NCBI RefSeq assembly: GCF_030253575.1
Contig: NC_080559.1
Span: 12,021,501-12,085,500 of the forward strand
Direction of reading: 5' to 3'
DNA from: Rhododendron vialii
Lineage: Eukaryota > Streptophyta > Magnoliopsida > Ericales > Ericaceae
Length of the DNA: 64,000 bases
Notes under the pieces: generated by a model
The model's database searches: none
What the model was told of the DNA's origin: nothing
What the model saw: the letters and a program-made list of their open reading frames with translations, nothing else
Shown: in pieces, positions 1-12,121 of the stretch
How positions within the stretch are numbered: the first letter of the stretch is position 1
Layout of the letters: each line of letters starts with the position of its first letter
Translations under genes and position numbers: made by a program

Positions 1-124
1 GTTGAATAATTTGCCTCCTTGTCCATGTCATTCCTTTCATATATAATGTGCGCGTGAAATAAACGTGTATTTGTATCACTTCTATAATATGCAACAAATT
101 AATTCTCATTGTTTTCTCATGAAG

Positions 125-3100
125 GATTTTCTGGACCTGGATGATGAGATTCATCCTATTGAAGCTACATCAACACAGTTGTCTCCGGAGGTAGAAAAAC
201 AAGAGAAATTTATGGTGGAGAGCAAGGTTGCTTATACTGAAGCAGTGATGGTGAGCAAAACTTCAAGATTGTCTGAAATCAAGCCACCTGATGGTCCTCT
301 TATAACAAATTCAGCCGATTTAGGAACTTTTGATGCGTCTGTGGCTGGTGAGAAAAACACCTTTACGTTCCTTACTGTGCCTGCTTCCAGCACAACTTTT
401 CAGCCCATTGTGGCTGCTCTTCAATCAACCTCAGCATTTGACTCGATTATTCCACTCAAGGAATCAAATTCAACTCCGGTTTTTATTAGTGCTGACTCCA
501 AAATTGTCGATAAGGTTCCATCGATCTCATTTTCATCATCTGCTGTCAGTGAATCTCTATGCCAAAAGTCTAATGCCCCACTGGAATCAAAGCCAGAATG
601 TTCAAACAGGTTAGTATCATCTTGTTCATAGTTCGTCAGTGCTGACTCTTATCTGCGTTTAACAGTTTTTTTCCCCTTTCTAATTGTAATACCCCTCCTT
701 GACTCCCATGTTCAACTCGTACGCCGTTAATTTTAAGATTAAGTGCAGTCTTAGAGGTCTGTCAATGTGAAATACCTGAACTATAACTTCATAGAACCTT
801 TGATTTGTGGACATCTTAAGGTGTGCATCTCATTTAGTCACTGCAGGGAGGTGGGGGTGGAAAGCAGCAATGGTCCTGCGTGGGCATGGCACAGTAGGAT
901 GTTGTGTATGTGTTCGTATGTACTTTTACTACATGACTAACATCTCTTGTAGATAGTGTCGTATCTTTGCTGCAGTTGCAAAGTACCACATGCGCAGAAT
1001 ATTACGATGCACATCTTGGACATAGCTTTTTGAGGTGCCAGTGTGCTATTTGAGGATGTGGTATATGATGGTGGACACTTGCCGAGACAAGAAACATGTT
1101 GTGTTGCTTCAAACCATAGGAAACACGTAGTAGACATTGTTGAGCTATATAAAAGGGTTAATGAAAACGAACTACTTTTTTTTAATATTATTTAACAGAC
1201 TTGGTTAATCTCCTTCCGATCTGTTGGTTTATCTGGTTACATTTAAGTATATCAATTTATATGGTTTCATTTACTTTAACTCCAGGGCATTATCCCTGAT
1301 CATATTGATGAAAAATAGGTCTGTATCTCCAGTTTCTTGAATAAGCAGAAGAGGAAATCTTAAATTTGAGTACTCACGTGTCAAGTTCAATGGGTGTTGC
1401 ATTCTGTTTAGATGTGAGGAACGTCATGGGTGGGATTCCTGTTTGAATGAACCCATAGTCTGAATTTGATATGGAAGAAAATATGCATTCTATTTTTAGA
1501 CTTGATTTTGAAAATACTTGAGATTATCAGCTCTAAAGTGATGCACTCCCGTTGCTTTTACCGACCTTTTTCTTGTAACATTATTTGATGAATCCAATGT
1601 GGTTGTTAAAGTTTTAAATTGAACATTGCTCCTTCAAACTGAGATTAATTTCGTATGATTTTCCCCCAAATTTTTTTGAGTAACTTCGTGGCCAGAAGAA
1701 CACAGATTCTTCCGGACGCAAGAACTTGGTGTACATCGTCTATTGGATAGCCATGGGGATATGCGAAACACAGCATGGTTTGGAAACTGTTGAATTAGGT
1801 GTCAGTGTTGTCAACTGCAATTCTTTCTTGTCTTTCATTAAGCAAACTAACCAACTAAGATAGATTTCTTTGGTAAGTTAATCCATTAGACTAACAAACC
1901 AAGAAACATGGACCAAGATAATTTTATCCATCCAACTTTGAAGTTTTGATTCCTTATAGTTTCCATTCCATTTGAACTGAATGAGAATGGTTCCTGAAAT
2001 ATTTCCATTTGTGTACATGCAGCTTAGCAAATAGTGCCTCTGGTACAGCTATCGTCGCACCAAAAGTTCCAGAGTCAGACGAAGGTGATTATGATGGCAT
2101 ACAAAAATCCGTAGAAATGACAGTACAATCTGAAATTTCTAGTTCTGCTGCTGTATCCGCAAGCAGCATTTTGTCCTTCGCTGCCCCCGCCTACATTTCA
2201 GGTCTAAATAATGGTTCACTTGCTTCAAGTCCTTCTATATTTTCCTCCCCTGCTCCATTTCCAGTTTCCGTTGATTTCACCAATCAAAAAATTGGAAATA
2301 GTTTTACCAACACTGCCCCTTCCACTAGTGTTACCGTTTCTACCAATGACACCACTACTACCTCTGCTTCCAATGGAATTGTCTCTACCTCTTCTGCAGC
2401 ATCTTCATTTCTGGTAGCCCCTATTTTCAATTTTGGGCCCACCGCTGGAGCTCTATCAAATCCAGTTTCAACGATGTCAACCACTTCCAGCTTAGAAACT
2501 ACAGATTTGAAGGCCAAAACTGATAAGGAATCAACACTTGGCAATGACAACCTAAGTAACGCACCTCTTGGTGGCACATCGTTTGGAACTGCAAGCACAG
2601 GAAGTAACATTTTCGGATTCAGTACTTCTGCTACTTCTTCAGCTGTGTATAATTCATCTGAAGGTGATCTTTTTGGCACCACTAGTGGATCTTTAGCCAT
2701 CACTCAGACGTCTCCTGCTGAAACTGGGGTTGCAACGGTTACACAGAGCATGCCTTTTCAGTTTGGGTCATCTTTCACTTGTAGCAATTCTATATTTGGT
2801 TCCTCAAGCTCAAGCAGTCCACTATTTAGTTCTTCAACTTCTCCCAAGTTGTTCGATTCAACCTTTAGCTTCGGTCTGAGTTCTTCGGCTTCCTCTTCAC
2901 CGATCAACACCATTAGCCCCAGTGGTGCTGCCACTTCAAGCTTATTTGGTACGAACTGGCAGCCGACCACCACCACATCTGTTTCTCCATCAGCCGTTTT
3001 CCCCTTTGTAGCATCCTTCGTTTCTGCTGCTTCTACCAGTAATGCCCCGATGGTATTTAGTAGTGGAATTCCAACGTTCACAGCTCTCTCAGGTAATGGG

Positions 3101-3442
3101 GATCAGATGAGCATGGAAGATAGCATGTCCGAGGACCCTGTACAGGGATCAGCGCCGGCAGTTCCGGTGTTTGGTCAACCATCCATCTCAGCTCCATCAT
3201 CTGGCTTTATGTTTAGCTCAACAGTTTCGTCAGGGGGAATTCCATCGTTTCAATTTGGTAATCAACAGAATCAGAGCACTCCACAAATGCTACCTCCTTT
3301 TCAGTCATCTGGTAGTCTGGAGTTTGGTGCTAAAAATAGCTTCTCATTGGGTTCTGGCGGTGGCGGTGACAAGTCTGGTCGGAAAATAGTTAAACGTCAA
3401 ACACAAAAACCGAAGAAGGCCATAAAACACCATGAAAGGTGA
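125..3442 (+). CDS. NUP1: NUP1/NUP136-like FG nucleoporin, C-terminal part (5' end outside window)
   Basis: This is the 3' end of a nuclear pore complex gene. Two exons are visible, 125-609 and 2023-3442. The first opens after a TTTTCTCATGAAG acceptor and ends at AACAG|GTTAGT; the second opens after GTGTACATGCAG. The junction keeps frame (AG+C = Ser), giving about 634 C-terminal residues. The protein is very rich in Ser, Thr and Ala and has scattered FG-type motifs: FGFSTS, LFGTTSG, FQFGSS, IFGSSS, FSFGLSS, SLFGTNW, VFGQPS, FQFGNQQ, LEFGAKN. It ends in a basic tail (GRKIVKRQTQKPKKAIKHHER). FG repeats plus a basic C-terminus fit the plant NUP1/NUP136 nucleoporin of the nuclear basket, where FG segments bind transport receptors. 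Upstream exons with the N-terminus must lie before base 1. The family call rests on composition and tail, so another Ser-rich FG nucleoporin is possible. Confidence 0.75.
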
Positions 3443-4775
3443 TTGGTTTCATTCACAATCCTAGTTACTGGGGTAAAGAAAAGAGATACAGCTCCCATTT
3501 TGTGGGAGATATGTGCCATGAGTTTGCTGTTATTGCCGGTGTTTCTGAGTTTCTCTGTGTTGGAAATGTAGATCAATTGCCTCGAGTCCGTTGGATTCTG
3601 GTAATTCTGTTGCACGCTTAACAATATTTGCTGTAGTGGCCGAGGTTTTGTTCTTGCTATGGAAGGCATAATGTGTCCCAATTTTGGTTGTCTTTAGTGA
3701 ACGTATGAGCACTTGTACTGTACTTTAGGAGCTGTAGTTCGTAGGGTTTCTGGTCTGGAAATTCTCTATCTAACTACCTTCTTTGTGTACTCTGTTACAT
3801 GTGAAATATAAGGAAAGTTCCTGAGGTAAGTATTTCTGCCTTTATTGTTTCTTCCAAGGGGAACGAGTTGTCGTGTTAGGCATCTTTCCACCTTTCCCGT
3901 GTTGACTTCCTCCCGATGCAAAAGGGTAATGAGAAAGGCTGCACATGGAACCCAAGACCTGCTGCCGACAAGATCAAGATTTGGGCGCCAAGTCCGCCGT
4001 TCGTTGCAGCTGCCTCTGCTGTCGCCAGCGTGCCATTAAGGCCCTTGTATTTTCTTCTTTATTTCCTCTCTAAATGAATGTATCTTTGTTATAGAGTGAT
4101 GTGGCAGGAGTAAAATAGAGGTGAGTTTAACACACACACACACACAGACTTCCTTTGTAAACTCCATTTTTCCTGGTGATAGTGGAAACTTGTTATTTTC
4201 GATGTACCCAGAGCGAGGGATAAACTTGTTATCTTGATGTCTGTGGGTGTGATCCGCAACATCCTGTGCAACATGTTTCAGACGTTTGAGAAATGTGAAG
4301 AGAGTATTAAAAGTCTCATCCGTTTCAGCAACAACAGCGTATCACCCATTGTTCAGTTAGAATTAATGATGGTCTATCTACATTGCCTGTCAAAAGAACT
4401 TGTGAGAAATGGACCTGGGATACATAAATATGGCACATTTACCGGTCACATGGTAATAGACTATGTATGTGCGTCTGCGTCTCTCTCAAACGGGTGAAAT
4501 AAGTTGATATAATATAGAAAACAAAGCACAATACATCCGATATTGTTATCAATTGTAATGGGAGCAAATGCTTCATACACCTACAGGGAAAATGGGGAAG
4601 GTACAAGAAGAAAGATTTCTCATCGGCAAAGAGAAACAAAGGTATTTATAGAGAACATAGTGATGCTTCATAGATAGAACCGGAAAAGAAAATTCTCCAT
4701 TACACATACAAACAAAATTTATGAAATGAAGTCGGTGTCTTGTTGCAACCAGTCATATGGATTTGACCAAGTGCT
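3443..4775. other. Convergent 3' ends of NUP1-like gene and the next gene
   Basis: This stretch separates the stop codon of the nucleoporin from the stop codon of the minus-strand gene. It must contain both 3' untranslated regions. A short (CA)n tract lies at 4132-4146. I see no further coding sequence or transposon ends. Confidence 0.5.
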
Positions 4776-7700
4776 TCAGTGATTGCGGGCACTCGTATTG
4801 TTGTAAACGCGTCCCTCAGGAATTGGAACCCTTGCCTCAGGTACTTGATTTCTACCACCCCCAGCAAATGGTCTTCTCTCTCTAGAAGACTCAAATTGAC
4901 CAGTGGCATAAGCCCGGTGTGCTTCCGCGGCTGCAGCCCCACCATAACCACGAGGATCGATTGGGCCTGTGTTGGTCGGGCCGTAGCCACGGGGATCAAC
5001 TGGGACATGGGGATCAATTGGGCCTCCATTGGTCGGGCCATAGCCATGAGGATCGATCGGGCTTGCAGAGGTTGGGCCATAGCCACGAGGATCGAGTGGA
5101 CCACGCGGATCAATTGAGCTTGCATTGGTAGGGCCATAGCCACGGGAATCAATTGGGCTCACATTTTTCGGGCCATAGCTAAGACGGTCAATTGGACTTG
5201 CACTGGCCGGATAGTGATTCAAAGCAGCTTGCTTATACTGATGTAACCGTGCCTGCGCCTCCTTGAGGAGAAAATCTTCTCTTCTTTTGGCTTGTTGGGC
5301 TCGAAGTGATGATAGCTTCTCCTGGTACTGAGCATTTATCTCTATTATTCTCTGAAACAACATACTAAAACGTTTAAACACAACAGTACAAATAAGAAAC
5401 TCAGCCAATTAACACACCTAGGTCCCATCTTCCTACCTTCTGTTTTTTCACTCTCATGTATCTAGGTCATGGGGAAGAAATGGAAGGCCAAGCACATAGT
5501 CGCTGCTTCAACTAATGAATGTTTCTCACCATTTTCAATGTAGAATGCATTGCTACTTCGAAGTGAAGCCCTACATCATCCTGCACAATGTGCAGTATAT
5601 AAGCACGAGGACACCTCAACTCATTAGCCTAGCCGTTGGGATTTAGTACCATGGGAGGGTATGGTGTGTTTCTCCAACACACGGGACAACATGATGCGTG
5701 GAGGAGAGTGAGAAGCAAAGTCCAACAGGGCGTACCCAAAAGTGATGTGCAGTATAAAAGTGTGAGGGCATCCTCTAACTCAGCAGCCTACTTCTGGGAT
5801 TGAGTTCTATCAAGACTGTGAAGCAAGCAAATTGTTGGGAATGATGTCCTGCCTCTAAATTTTAACTTCAGGCAGCACTGGTTGACTCGCCTCATTTTCA
5901 TCTTTGACCAGTTCAATGAAAGGCAGGCAATACAACGATTTGTCAAGAAAATCAACTTCTTCCAAAACATACAAAATATAGCAAAGTTTCTATTAACAGA
6001 TTAGGAAAAGAAAGGTCAACTTAGAGCATCCACAATGTAATAATCAAAATCAAAAGATTGCTAAAGTTAGCAATGTGTGCTTAAAAAAATGCTCACATTG
6101 TAATAATCAAAGTTAGCAACCTCCTAACCAATAATCAAATTTGGAGATTTGAATAATCAAAAGTAACAATGTGGGACTTCACATTGCTAACTTTAGCAAC
6201 CCTCTAAATGAATAATCAAAAGCTGACGTGGCAAGTTTTGATTATTCACTTTTGATTATTACATTGCGGATGCTCTTAGAATAGGAAATATGATTTTACA
6301 CTACCTTTTTTGTCCTTATCCACGTAAAATTACAAAACTATCCTTCATACATTCATATTTCACACACGAAAAGAGTAATCTTGTCATTTCACATGAACAA
6401 AAGCTAAAAAGGGAGTGCATATGAATAAACGGGGATTGGTAAAACCAACTTGCTCAAAATAGTTATGTATTCACCATTTAACTGCTACATAGACTAACCT
6501 CCCTGTGCCTAGCATTTTCTGCATCCTCAGCATCACACTGCTCCTTTGCCAATTGCATAATTTCATCAAGGAACCTTTGCTCCAGACCTTCAAAACTCGG
6601 CGTTGAAGGTTTGTCCTCATAACCAATTTCCATGTCTTGCTCATGGGCCTGAGGCCTAGGTTCCTTGTTTGTTTGCTTATCTGAATCCACTTTTGGATCA
6701 GCCATCTGTCCCCCATAAGGCGATTGTTCTGGATTGCCTCCTTGACCTACCGAAAGAAGAAAACATTAAACAAATCTGTTATTTACAAAGCTGACTACGC
6801 TAACAAAGTGTCTAGCATGAGCTTCCAGGCTAAAACGATAATCCCAATAAAGATTTCTCAAGAGAACTACATTCAAATAAAAAACATCCCATATAACTAC
6901 CCGACTTTTTAACTCTAAATCCAATGCACTAACTGCGAGTGTCTCCCCATGGAAGAGGATGTTTCATTAGGGAGCGAGCACAACTGAGGCAGCAAGCTGG
7001 AGTAGGATTTTTTTTTTTTTTTTTTTTGTGCTTTTGAGGGGAGACGCAAATTGATGTTTGAACACAGATTACCTTATGAACTTATTCATCTGAAGTCCCA
7101 GCATCACATTTTGACTAAAACCATTTTTCTAAGCACGTTTGACTCATTTGGCGTGTAACACAAACCTTGCCTCAGTCATATTGATAAGTTCTCTCTTGAC
7201 GTTTGATAACAGTGATAGATGGATGGGATTCGAAAGGAGATAGGATTAGGATTGGGATTGGTAATGAGAAGGGATTGTTAATGAGAAGGAATTGATAATG
7301 AGTATGTTTGTTTGGGATGGGATTAGATGATGGGATTATTAATATCATGTTTGTTTAAGATGGGGTTAGATGATGTGATTGGATTGATAGAAGAAATTGG
7401 TAATGAGAAGGGATTAGTAATGAGAATGGGTTGGGATGGGACTACGAATACCAAGTCCCACGGGGTATTGCTAAAACCCCCTAAAGGCCGGATTGGACAT
7501 CCCAACGGACTAATAGTCGGGACCTTTTTTTGTTACCAAACAGAGTATTAATAGTCCCATGGGATTAGTACTCCAATCCCAACCCCAAAACCTGTTATCA
7601 AACGGGGCTCTAGAGAACAATATACATAAGATTGTGTATCCACAAAGTGCAATATTGACCATAAGCTATGAAGTGCCGACACCTCTAGAGGTCGAGGTGT

Positions 7701-10002
7701 CGCTGTGTACGGACATGGGGACACGTGTCTGACACGCCACCAATAATTTAATTTAATTTTTGGAGGGGGACACAGGGTGACACGGGTGGGACACGTATGG
7801 ACACAAATGATGACGCTTAACTTAATACATGACGTTTCTTATCTAATACTTATATCATATAAACTATCACAAATGATGCAAGATGCATCAATCATTAAGA
7901 ATTTAATAATGAATCACTCGATGAGATTGGCTATTTTAAAAAATTGATAAATATAAATATACTCCCTCCGTCCCAATTTGTTTGTCCAATTTTGGGAATC
8001 CAACTTATTTAGGGAGTTTAATGATTACTCCTAAAACTAGTTTACTTTCCAATATTTACCCTTCAACTTTTTGAAAAGTTACTTTATTTTAAAAAAGTAA
8101 GGGCAAAAAAGGAATTTTATCCATTTAAAAGTCAAATGGACAAACAAATTGGGACAATGCAAAGTCAAAAAGTGGACAAACAAATCGGGAAGGAGAGAGT
8201 ATATTATATAAATAAATAAATAATTAAATATACACGTGGCATATCCCACACCGTGTCCGTATCTCCATTTTTTTTAGAATTCCCGTGTCTCCATGTCTGT
8301 GTCCGTGCATCATAGACCATAGACATTGAGTGATTCTTGATTAAATGGTTCAGTACTATTTGAGTAAGAATTCCAGTCCCGGAAAAAAAACAGCAATGTT
8401 GATGTAGTTGTTTGTATAGCATTTGAGAAGGAATTGTTTGTATAGCATTTGAGAAGGAAGACGAGTCTACTTTAGATTGCTTGGAGTCTTTCGGCATTGC
8501 AGGTGATTGTGATGAATTGAATGGGTTTCATCTTCTCAATACAGAGCTTGAGAGCGTGTGTAAGAGGTTGAGGACCACGGCGAAGAGGAGATCCGGGATA
8601 AATTAGGGCAGTGGCAGACAAGTGGATCAGTTTATTGAAGTTGGGATTGTTGAAGGAAAAGGGAAAAGACGTGTCTTTGTTTCCTGGAGGAGGTGCAGGG
8701 AAGAGGGTAGAGTGCTTTGGTTAGGGCTTTGGAGTAGGTGGCCGGCCGTGACCTTGCTTCCACTAGTTTTGTGCTCTAAATCAAATGCTGAAAAGTTACA
8801 ATAATCACGCAGAGTATTCTTGACAATGGCCAACTGGTTCTCTAATTACTGATGCAGAAACAAGGGACAAAACCTACACAGACCCTTCTCGAGTTTTCTT
8901 TTTGCATGCAGTCCGAATGAACCAGATAAGAAGAATACCAAATCAGGAAGATCAAAATCATATCTTGGAACATGAGGAGTCATTCAAGATACCATGAATA
9001 TTTCCCCGAGGACAACAAAAATTAAGTGCAAAAGAAGAGAGGAAACTTAGAAGATGATGTTCCAACTTTGAGGTAGGCGTGTCTAAGGGAAAATTGATGG
9101 CTTATTTAAAAAAGTATGTAGGGTTCTTTAGAGTTTAGAACTCTCTCGATGCTCATTTGTATAACCATCTTTCCTCTTTCTTTTTTCTTAATCTTCATCC
9201 CAGAGCCAGGGAATTGACAATTAGGCATAGTTCTATGCTTCAGGTAAATTCTGCAAGAAGATGGATTCAGTCTCAAGTCTCTACAAAATTTACCAAAAGA
9301 GATAAATTCTGCAAGAAGATAGATTCAGTCTACAAAATTTACCAAAAGCTTTAAAACCAGTCTAGTTCCATCTTTCCTCTCACAATGTGATAGAATTTCT
9401 AGCTTGCCCAATTTCTAATGGAATAGTTCTAAGAAATCCTGGCAGAGTTAACAATTAAAAACTCTAATCAAGCTGGAACTTTTCTTTCCAAGAATTCAGG
9501 GCTTCTTAGCTGCAGTACCCACTGGTAGACATCATAGTAGTACCTATGTAGAATCTTCCTCCAACGCACATACTTCTTTCAATGCTTCCTTCCTTCCTTT
9601 CATCCTCTCTTAGTCTCTTCTCAAATCTCCTCTGAAACGTATTTCTCATTTTCTGTCAGCACCTTCATAAGGATATTCTCTATCAATTAATACACTCCCC
9701 GCAACTTGGCAAAAACATCGAACTGGCAATAGTGTAACAATGTCATAACAGATCAAAGCCTTTCCCTTTGAATGGCAATAGTGTAACAATGTTCTAGTGA
9801 CTAGCGATACAACTTTGCACATTCAGGAAAAATACTTGCCTTCACTGTACGGCTGAGATGAAACTGGATGTGATACTCTTGGTGCATGTTTATCCCATTG
9901 CCACTGACCATTTTGTTGCATTCTCTGCATGGCCATCTGATGCATTTGAGCCAGAGCATATGGATCGATATTCGGACCCGCAAAAGGTGCTTGCCTTTCC
10001 AT
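4776..10002 (-). CDS. Unnamed plant protein: Met/Gln-rich N-terminus, coiled coil, repeat tail
   Basis: Three exons on the minus strand: 10002-9840, 6746-6499 and 5351-4776. Together they give 987 nt, or 328 aa. The start gives MERQAPFAGPNIDPYALAQM, followed by a Met/Gln-rich stretch. Exon 2 adds an acidic segment (FEGLEQRFLDEIMQLAKEQ). Exon 3 opens with a charged, probably coiled-coil segment (INAQYQEKLSSLRAQQAKRR), then about eight imperfect copies of a unit near SPIDPRGYGPTNA, and ends RVYNNTSARNH. Exon joins are phase 1 then phase 0. Exon 1 can end at AAG|GCAAGT (a GC donor) or 6 nt earlier at ACA|GTGAAG. Both stay in frame, and the second gives 326 aa. I do not recognise a named family; disordered, possibly nuclear, is only an impression. 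It converges on the nucleoporin gene. Confidence 0.7.
4925..5195 (-). repeat. In-frame minisatellite coding the SPIDPRGYGPTNA-like tail
   Basis: Short direct repeats of about 30-39 bp lie inside exon 3 of the 326-328 aa gene. They encode variants of I-D-P-R-G-Y-G-P-T-N, with some units shortened (for example DPRGPLDPRGYGP). Unit length is a multiple of three, so expansion or loss would keep frame. Confidence 0.75.
6024..6275. mobile_element. Harbinger/Tourist-type MITE with TTA target duplication
   Basis: A 252-bp element in intron 2 of the 326-328 aa gene. Its ends are near-perfect inverted repeats beginning GAGCATCCACAATGTAATAA at the left and GAGCATCCGCAATGTAATAA on the opposite strand at the right (one mismatch). 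TTA flanks both sides (6021-6023, 6276-6278). The 3-bp TTA duplication and this terminus are typical of PIF/Harbinger MITEs. The interior also pairs with itself (TAATCAAA / TTTGATTA). Confidence 0.85.
7188..7618. mobile_element. MITE with GTTTGATAACAG inverted ends (hAT-like)
   Basis: The ends carry GTTCTCT...GTTTGATAACAG at the left and its inverse, CTGTTATCAAAC...AGAGAAC, at the right. The inside is a minisatellite of GGGATTGGTAATGAGAAG-like units. CCCCGTTTGATAACA-type ends are common in plant hAT MITEs. I could not see a clean 8-bp target duplication, so the class is tentative. Confidence 0.55.
7962..8199. mobile_element. Stowaway MITE
   Basis: A 238-bp element with CTCCCTCCGTCCCAATTTG at the left and CTCTCTCCTTCCCGATTTG on the opposite strand at the right. 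TA flanks both ends (7960-7961, 8200-8201). These are the termini and target duplication of Stowaway (Tc1/mariner-derived) MITEs. It is inserted inside an older GTGTC-rich repeat. Confidence 0.88.
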
Positions 10003-10736
10003 CTTCTATATTGAATTCAAATTAAGTTTAGACCAGCGTAACAGCCAAAACAACAAAATATCATTGAAATTAAAAGGTAAGGACCACCCTTGTATGTTAA
10101 AACAATAGGATTCCACAATTGCATACTCAAAGGTAAATCAACCACATACATATAGTGAAATCAGTGTAAATATAATACGAGAAAGAACACAATTTGTACC
10201 ATCTCATGCCAGGTATGTCAGTACGGGTTTGACAGACCAATAAAGATCAGAAACATTTCGAACATCTTTCATGACATGACGGAATACAAAAAATGGTGGG
10301 CAATAATATGAAGTTAAAGTAGCAAAAAAAAAAAGAAAAAGAAAGAGGATGTGTGAGGGAAAGAAGATAATGCATTCAGGTTACAATGTCAACTATAGCA
10401 TTCAGCCATTCAGGTTTTCAAAAAAAATTTTAAAAAAAAGCCTTGGCATGGATAGTTCAAATATCATTATCCTCATATCCACTCCAGATAGAAACGATTA
10501 CAATGTTAAGTATATGATTAAGAAATATCCACCTCCCTTTTACTTTCAAAGTCAGTCAAATTACCAACTACTGCTGTCGTAAGACTTGAAGATGGCCGTA
10601 GAATTATAGGGATTTTCACTAGAAAAAACAAGAATTCTCCTCCTCCTTAAATTTTCAGGACAATCCAATAACAGGCAGCAAATTGAACAGCAATACCCAG
10701 ATACACACTCTTAATGGACAGATACTAATCAGAAGA

Positions 10737-10855
10737 TGTGGCTCTTAGCCCATCTGGTTTTACCCCTTGGCTTCCAAAGGGGAGGTCTCGGGTTTGAACC
10801 GATGGAAAGACCTCGAACCCCCTTTAGTTGTTAACTTACTAATTCTCCACTAATC
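10737..10855 (+). mobile_element. tRNA-derived SINE fragment
   Basis: A polymerase III A-box-like TAGCCCATCTGG (10746-10757) is followed about 35 bp later by a B-box-like GGGTTTGAACC (10790-10800). This is the arrangement of tRNA-derived SINE heads. No clear tail or target duplication was identified. Confidence 0.45.
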
Positions 10856-11355
10856 CCTTGGACCATGTTCGTTTTGGGACTCTAGACCCAAACTTTTCTT
10901 TCTGCGCACCGTCCCCAATAAATTTTTACTCTAATTTCTCTATCTATCTCTCTCCACTCATTACCCCAAAAAACTACCTCAAAACCCAAAACAACATGGC
11001 CTTGAGAGTATCTCCAGGCTTCACCCATTTTCCCCCCAAATTTGAGTCCAATTTTGGATAAAAACCCATTGTGGGTAGGCACATGTCCAATCATCAAACC
11101 CAAATTTTACCCAAGTATATATATTTTTAATTCTTAATGGCAAAATGGTAAATAGAGCCGGTCAAAACGGATCATGTCTCCACCTTCTTCTTCGTCTGCT
11201 CACAATCAAAACCATCACTCTCTCTTTCTACATCTTCTTCTTCGTCTGAACCTCCAGCAACGATTGGCGCCCAGCTTCATGCAAGACAAAGCTTCAACGA
11301 ACAAAGATCCGGCAGCATAAGTCTCCGACGAACACAACTCCAGCAACGCAAGATC

Positions 11356-11956
11356 CAGGGGCGGACCCACCATAGGGCACGTGGGGTCACGTACGGTCAC
11401 GTGCCTCCATGCCCATTAAAAATAAATAATTTTTTTTTGGTTTTGTATATATATTATTTATGTTGAATGTATAGAAGTACTTGTTGATTGGTGCATTGGT
11501 AGAGTTCTCTCCTTTTAAGCAAGAGGTGGTGGGTTCAAGACTTCCCCCATGCTCTCCCGTAGGTATTTTTTGCCTTTTCCCAAAAGACAATGTGTGTGTG
11601 TGTGTTTTTTTTTCCAAAAGACAATAGAAAAAGGTAATGTGTGTGTGTGTTTTTTTTCTCCCAAAAGGCTGAAAATAGTAGTGCATACCTTGTGTTTTAT
11701 ATTATTCGTGGGTTCGAGTCTACCCCCACATTGCATTTGTATACTTTTTGCCCAAAACTGTAATAGTAGAGTTAGTAATAGAAAAATAGATGATGAACAT
11801 GTGATAATGTTGTTTAATACATATATACTTTAAAATTGTTAATTTATCATGAATGCTAAAATTATTTTGGAGTAAATGTGCTTAACTGTAACTCGTATAT
11901 TACGGTTACAAAAAAATTGGTGCCCCCGCTATGTCAAATTCCTGGGTCCGCCACGG
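11356..11956. mobile_element. hAT-type nonautonomous element with perfect 8-bp target duplication
   Basis: A 601-bp element beginning CAGGGGCGGACCC and ending in the inverse GGGTCCGCCACGG. It is flanked by the perfect direct repeat GCAAGATC (11348-11355 and 11957-11964). The 8-bp duplication and these ends are hAT hallmarks. It carries a tRNA-like SINE head inside and two (TG)n runs. Confidence 0.85.
11484..11760 (+). mobile_element. tRNA-derived SINE nested in the hAT element
   Basis: TGGTGCATTGGTAGAG (A box, from about 11489) and GGGTTCAAGAC (B box, from 11531) have tRNA spacing. A second GGGTTCGAGTCTACCCCC lies at about 11709, so a dimeric or partly duplicated SINE is possible. Confidence 0.45.
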
Positions 11957-12057
11957 GCAAGATCAGACAAGAAATCAATCGAAGAAAGCTTCAACGGTCG
12001 GCAACTCAGCGACTCCGGCAAAGGTCGACCGGCTCCAACGAAATACAGAAGCTCCAG

Positions 12058-12117
<60 letters not shown>
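12058..12117. repeat. Compound (TA)n(TG)n microsatellite
   Basis: About 16 TA units run directly into about 13 TG units. Simple repeat; no function inferred. Confidence 0.95.

Positions 12118-12121
<4 letters not shown>

Larger units (their letters stand above)
6747..9839 (-). other. Long intron 1 of the 326-328 aa gene, packed with repeats
   Basis: A 3.1-kb intron. Apart from the two MITEs listed separately it holds an A/T run (7009-7027) and GTGTC-rich repeat DNA (about 7672-8330) split by a Stowaway. It also has a tandem duplication of about 25 bp at 8408-8459 and a roughly 50-bp direct repeat at 9246-9350. At 8444-8609 (+) there is a short open stretch (STLDCLESFGIAGDCDELNG) that reads like a coding fragment of unknown origin. 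Confidence 0.5.

Noticed and set aside
2284-3081. Open frames antisense to the nucleoporin exon
   Set aside because: They mirror the Ser/Thr-rich FG coding strand, which lacks stops in the other strand by composition; no domain is seen.
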